A stretch of 32,751 nucleotides of DNA from Pseudoroseomonas aestuarii (GTDB taxonomy: Bacteria > Pseudomonadota > Alphaproteobacteria > Acetobacterales > Acetobacteraceae): the NCBI RefSeq assembly GCF_042651065.1, contig NZ_JBHSCH010000052.1, positions 1-32,751 of the forward strand, read 5' to 3'. Shown one piece after another: positions 30,730 to 32,751 of this stretch. A program made the position numbers and the translations under genes. The first letter of the stretch is position 1. The number at the start of each line of letters is the position of its first letter. The notes beneath the pieces are model-generated. The model ran no database searches. It saw only the letters and a program-made list of their open reading frames with translations, and was not told where the DNA came from.

Positions 30730-32310
30730 ATGATGACCGACCTGCCGGGCCTTCGCGCCCCGATCCTGGCGCCTGCCCGCCCCGCCCCCGGCCTGCCGCG
30801 CCGCCTGATGCTGGCCGCCCCCGCCCTGCTGCTCGCCCGCCCGCTGCGCGCCGAGGCGGCGGTTCTGCGCGTGGTCTCTCCCTGGGAGTTCAGCAGCCCC
30901 GACCCGGTGGAGACCGGCTATGTACTGCGCCGCCTCGGCATCGCCGAGACACTGGTGGGCGTGCGCCCTGACGGCACGCTGCGCGGCCTGCTGGCCGAGA
31001 GCTGGTCGGTGGAGCCAGACCGGCTGACCTGGCGCTTCCGCCTGCGCGAGGCGCGCTTCCATGACGGCACGCCCGTCACCGCGCCGCTCGTGGTGCGCAC
31101 GCTGGAGCGGGTGCGGCCCCTGGCCGAGAGCCTTTCCGCCATTCCGCTGGCGGCGCTCTGGGCCGAGGGCGAGCGGGAGGTGGTGTTCCGCACCGAGACG
31201 CCCTTCGCCCCCCTGCCCGGCTGCCTGACCGACTATGCCGGCATCATCCTTGCCCCGTCCGCCTATGACGCGGAGGGCCGGCCGCAGCGCCCGGTGGCCA
31301 CCGGCCCCTTCCGCGTGACGGCGCTGGACGGCATCCGCGGCATCGAGGCCGAGGCCTTCCCGGAATACTGGGGCGCGCCGCCAGCGGTGCGGCGCCTGGC
31401 CTACAGCGCCGTGCCGCTGGGCGAGACCCGCGCCCGGCTGGCCGAGGCCGGCGAGGCGGATATCGCCTTCACCCTGCTGCCGCAGGCGGCGGAGCGCATC
31501 CAGGCCTCGGGCCGGGCGCGCATCCTCAGTGCCACCATCCCGCGCCCGCGCATGATCGTCATGAATCTGCGCCGGCCGCCATTCGCCGATGTCCGGGTGC
31601 GCCGCGCCCTCTCGCTGGCCATCGACCGCGAGGGGCTGGCCGCCGCCATTTTGCGCCATCCGGCCAGCAGCGCCACCCAGCTCCTGCCCCCCGTGCTCTC
31701 CGGCTGGCACGACCCGGATCTGCCGCCGCTGCGGCGGAACCCGGCCGAGGCGCGCCGCCTGCTGGACGAGGCCGGCTGGGCTCCAGGCGCCGACGGCATC
31801 CGCCACAAGGACGGCCAGCGCCTGGCGGCCGCGATGATGGTGCCCTCCAACCGCCCGGAGATCCCGGTGATGGCGCAGGCCATCCAGGCCCAGTGGCGCG
31901 CCGTGGGGGCCGAGATCACGGTGCGGCCCGGCCCCTCCGGCGCGCTGCCCGGCGCCATCCGCGACGGCTCGATGGAATGCAGCCTGCTGGCCCGCACCTA
32001 TGTGAACGTGCCGGACCCGATCGGCACCATCATCCCCGACTTCACCGGCGACCGGCAGCTCTGGTCCTCCCCCGGCTTCGACAACCCCGAGATGCTGGAC
32101 CTCACCCGCGCCTATCTCGGCAGCTTCGCGGAGGCGGAGCGCGCGCCGCTGCGCCGGCGCATCGCCGCCATCCTGCAATCCGAGCTGCCCGTCATCCCGG
32201 TCTCCTGGTTCGAGCACAATGTGGCGGTCTCGCCGCGCGTGGCGCTGTCCTCGGTGGTGCTGGACCCGTTCGAGCAGGATTACGGCGCGGCCGGGCTGCG
32301 GTGGGCCTGA
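30730..32310 (+). CDS. ABC transporter binding protein, NikA/DppA (SBP_bac_5) family, B12-regulated
   Basis: This 526-residue protein has a Tat-like export signal near residues 21-45 (LPRRLMLAAPALLLARPLRAEA). The mature part shows the family layout: YVLRRLGIAETLVGVRPDGTLRGLLAESWSV, WRFRLREARFHDGTPVTA, PVATGPFRVTAL, and VRVRRALSLAIDREGLAAAIL, then RRLLDEAGWAPGADGIRHKDGQRL. It is closest in style to NikA, the nickel-binding protein. Control by a cobalamin riboswitch argues for cobalt, or possibly nickel or a corrinoid precursor. ATG 30730 and ATG 30733 are both possible and share a GGAG ribosome site. The permease start overlaps its 3' end. Confidence 0.88.
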   Translation: MMTDLPGLRAPILAPARPAPGLPRRLMLAAPALLLARPLRAEAAVLRVVSPWEFSSPDPVETGYVLRRLGIAETLVGVRPDGTLRGLLAESWSVEPDRLTWRFRLREARFHDGTPVTAPLVVRTLERVRPLAESLSAIPLAALWAEGEREVVFRTETPFAPLPGCLTDYAGIILAPSAYDAEGRPQRPVATGPFRVTALDGIRGIEAEAFPEYWGAPPAVRRLAYSAVPLGETRARLAEAGEADIAFTLLPQAAERIQASGRARILSATIPRPRMIVMNLRRPPFADVRVRRALSLAIDREGLAAAILRHPASSATQLLPPVLSGWHDPDLPPLRRNPAEARRLLDEAGWAPGADGIRHKDGQRLAAAMMVPSNRPEIPVMAQAIQAQWRAVGAEITVRPGPSGALPGAIRDGSMECSLLARTYVNVPDPIGTIIPDFTGDRQLWSSPGFDNPEMLDLTRAYLGSFAEAERAPLRRRIAAILQSELPVIPVSWFEHNVAVSPRVALSSVVLDPFEQDYGAAGLRWA

Positions 32311-32751
32311 GCCTCGCCCGCCTGCTGGCCGCCCGGCTGGCGCAGGCGGGGCTGGTGGCGCTGGTGGTGGCGACGCTCTGCTTCGCCGCGCTGCAGGCGC
32401 TGCCGGGCGACCTCGCCCTGCGCGTTGCGGCCGCCCGCTTCGGCGAGGACCGGGTGAGCGCCGCGATGGTCGAGGCACTGCGCGCGGAGGCGGGGCTGGA
32501 CCGGCCGGTGCTGCTGCAATACGGCGCCTGGCTGGCCGATCTGGCGCGTGGCCGCTTCGGCCGCTCGCTCGTCACCGGGCAGCCGGTGCTGGCCGAGGTG
32601 GCGCCGCGGCTGGGGCTGACGCTGCGCGTCGGCGCGCTGGCCGTGCTGGCGGCGCTGCTGCGGGCGCTGCCCGCCGCCCTGGCGGCGGGGCGGGGGCCGG
32701 GCGGCTGGCTGGACCGGGGGGTGGCGGGGCTCGCCGCGCTGCTGGGCCCGG
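32301..32751 (+). CDS. ABC transporter permease, NikB/DppB family (cut by window edge)
   Basis: The first 150 codons are present. GTG 32301 overlaps the binding-protein gene by 10 bp and begins GLSLARLLAARLAQAGLVALVVATL, a first membrane helix. LQALPGDLALRVAAARFGEDRV, LRAEAGLDRPVLLQYGAWLADLARGRFGRS and LAEVAPRLGLTLRVGALAVL follow, matching the N-terminal third of DppB/NikB permeases. A second permease and ATPases should follow outside the window. Alternative starts are poor, so the GTG is preferred. Confidence 0.87.
   Translation, partial: MGLSLARLLAARLAQAGLVALVVATLCFAALQALPGDLALRVAAARFGEDRVSAAMVEALRAEAGLDRPVLLQYGAWLADLARGRFGRSLVTGQPVLAEVAPRLGLTLRVGALAVLAALLRALPAALAAGRGPGGWLDRGVAGLAALLGP

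Noticed and set aside
30100..32478. Long open frame on the minus strand opposite the riboswitch and binding-protein gene
   Set aside because: It has a composition typical of an antisense shadow and crosses the cobalamin riboswitch and two clear plus-strand genes.
1..32751. Mobile elements, CRISPR arrays, tRNA or rRNA genes
   Set aside because: No transposase, integrase, regular spacer repeats, cloverleaf-like sequence or rRNA motif was noticed on reading both strands.

Overview
The window is about 70% G+C, has short or overlapping gene junctions (ATGA, GTGA, TGATG) and encodes families typical of a metabolically versatile alphaproteobacterium. Family mix and codon use suggest Acetobacteraceae, Roseomonas-like, but this is an impression because no rRNA or marker gene is present. 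No tRNA, rRNA, IS element, prophage or CRISPR array was seen.

Layout. (1) 1-1758: a truncated fumarylacetoacetate hydrolase-family gene (minus strand), divergent from an FCD-type GntR regulator that is coupled to a PP2A-like metallophosphoesterase. (2) 1774-8321, minus strand: a complete Mrp-type Na+(K+)/H+ antiporter operon read in the order A(+B fused)-C-D-E-F-G, preceded 76 bp upstream by a PtsN-like EIIA protein with its phosphorylatable histidine. An AT-rich promoter island (8322-8460) lies upstream of ptsN. (3) 8638-13361, minus strand: a branched-chain-type ABC transporter (livH, M, G, F) without a binding protein, followed by a carboxymuconolactone decarboxylase-family protein and a 3-hydroxyisobutyrate dehydrogenase-family protein. 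(4) 13528-16522, minus strand: paralogous LeuC/LeuD hydratase subunits and a CitE/HpcH-type lyase. (5) 16653-29993, plus strand: thirteen kilobases of nearly gapless genes. They are a HutC-type GntR regulator, a second complete liv transporter with a Tat-type binding protein, an MmgE/PrpD hydratase, an isocitrate-lyase/PEP-mutase-family lyase, HyuB and HyuA hydantoinase/oxoprolinase subunits, an isochorismatase-fold protein and a fumarate-reductase-type flavoprotein. (6) 30001-32751: a terminator hairpin, a Zur-like palindrome, an uncharacterised small gene whose 3' end runs into a cobalamin riboswitch, and a NikA/DppA-type binding protein with the start of its permease.

How the genes may work together. 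Regions 4 and 5 diverge from one 130-bp control region that holds two copies of GTCT-N8-AGAC. I infer one catabolic regulon: uptake, ATP-dependent opening of a cyclic amide or imide (HyuAB), further processing, flavin-dependent desaturation of a carboxylate, hydration (PrpD-like and/or LeuCD-like) and carbon-carbon cleavage (PrpB-like and/or CitE-like lyase). The substrate cannot be read from sequence. Region 6 looks like B12-controlled, possibly also zinc-responsive, metal (cobalt or nickel) uptake.

The most novel leads are the hydantoinase-to-retroaldol gene set, an isochorismatase-fold protein lacking the catalytic cysteine, the Zur-like box plus B12 riboswitch with coding overlap, and the PtsN-Mrp linkage.
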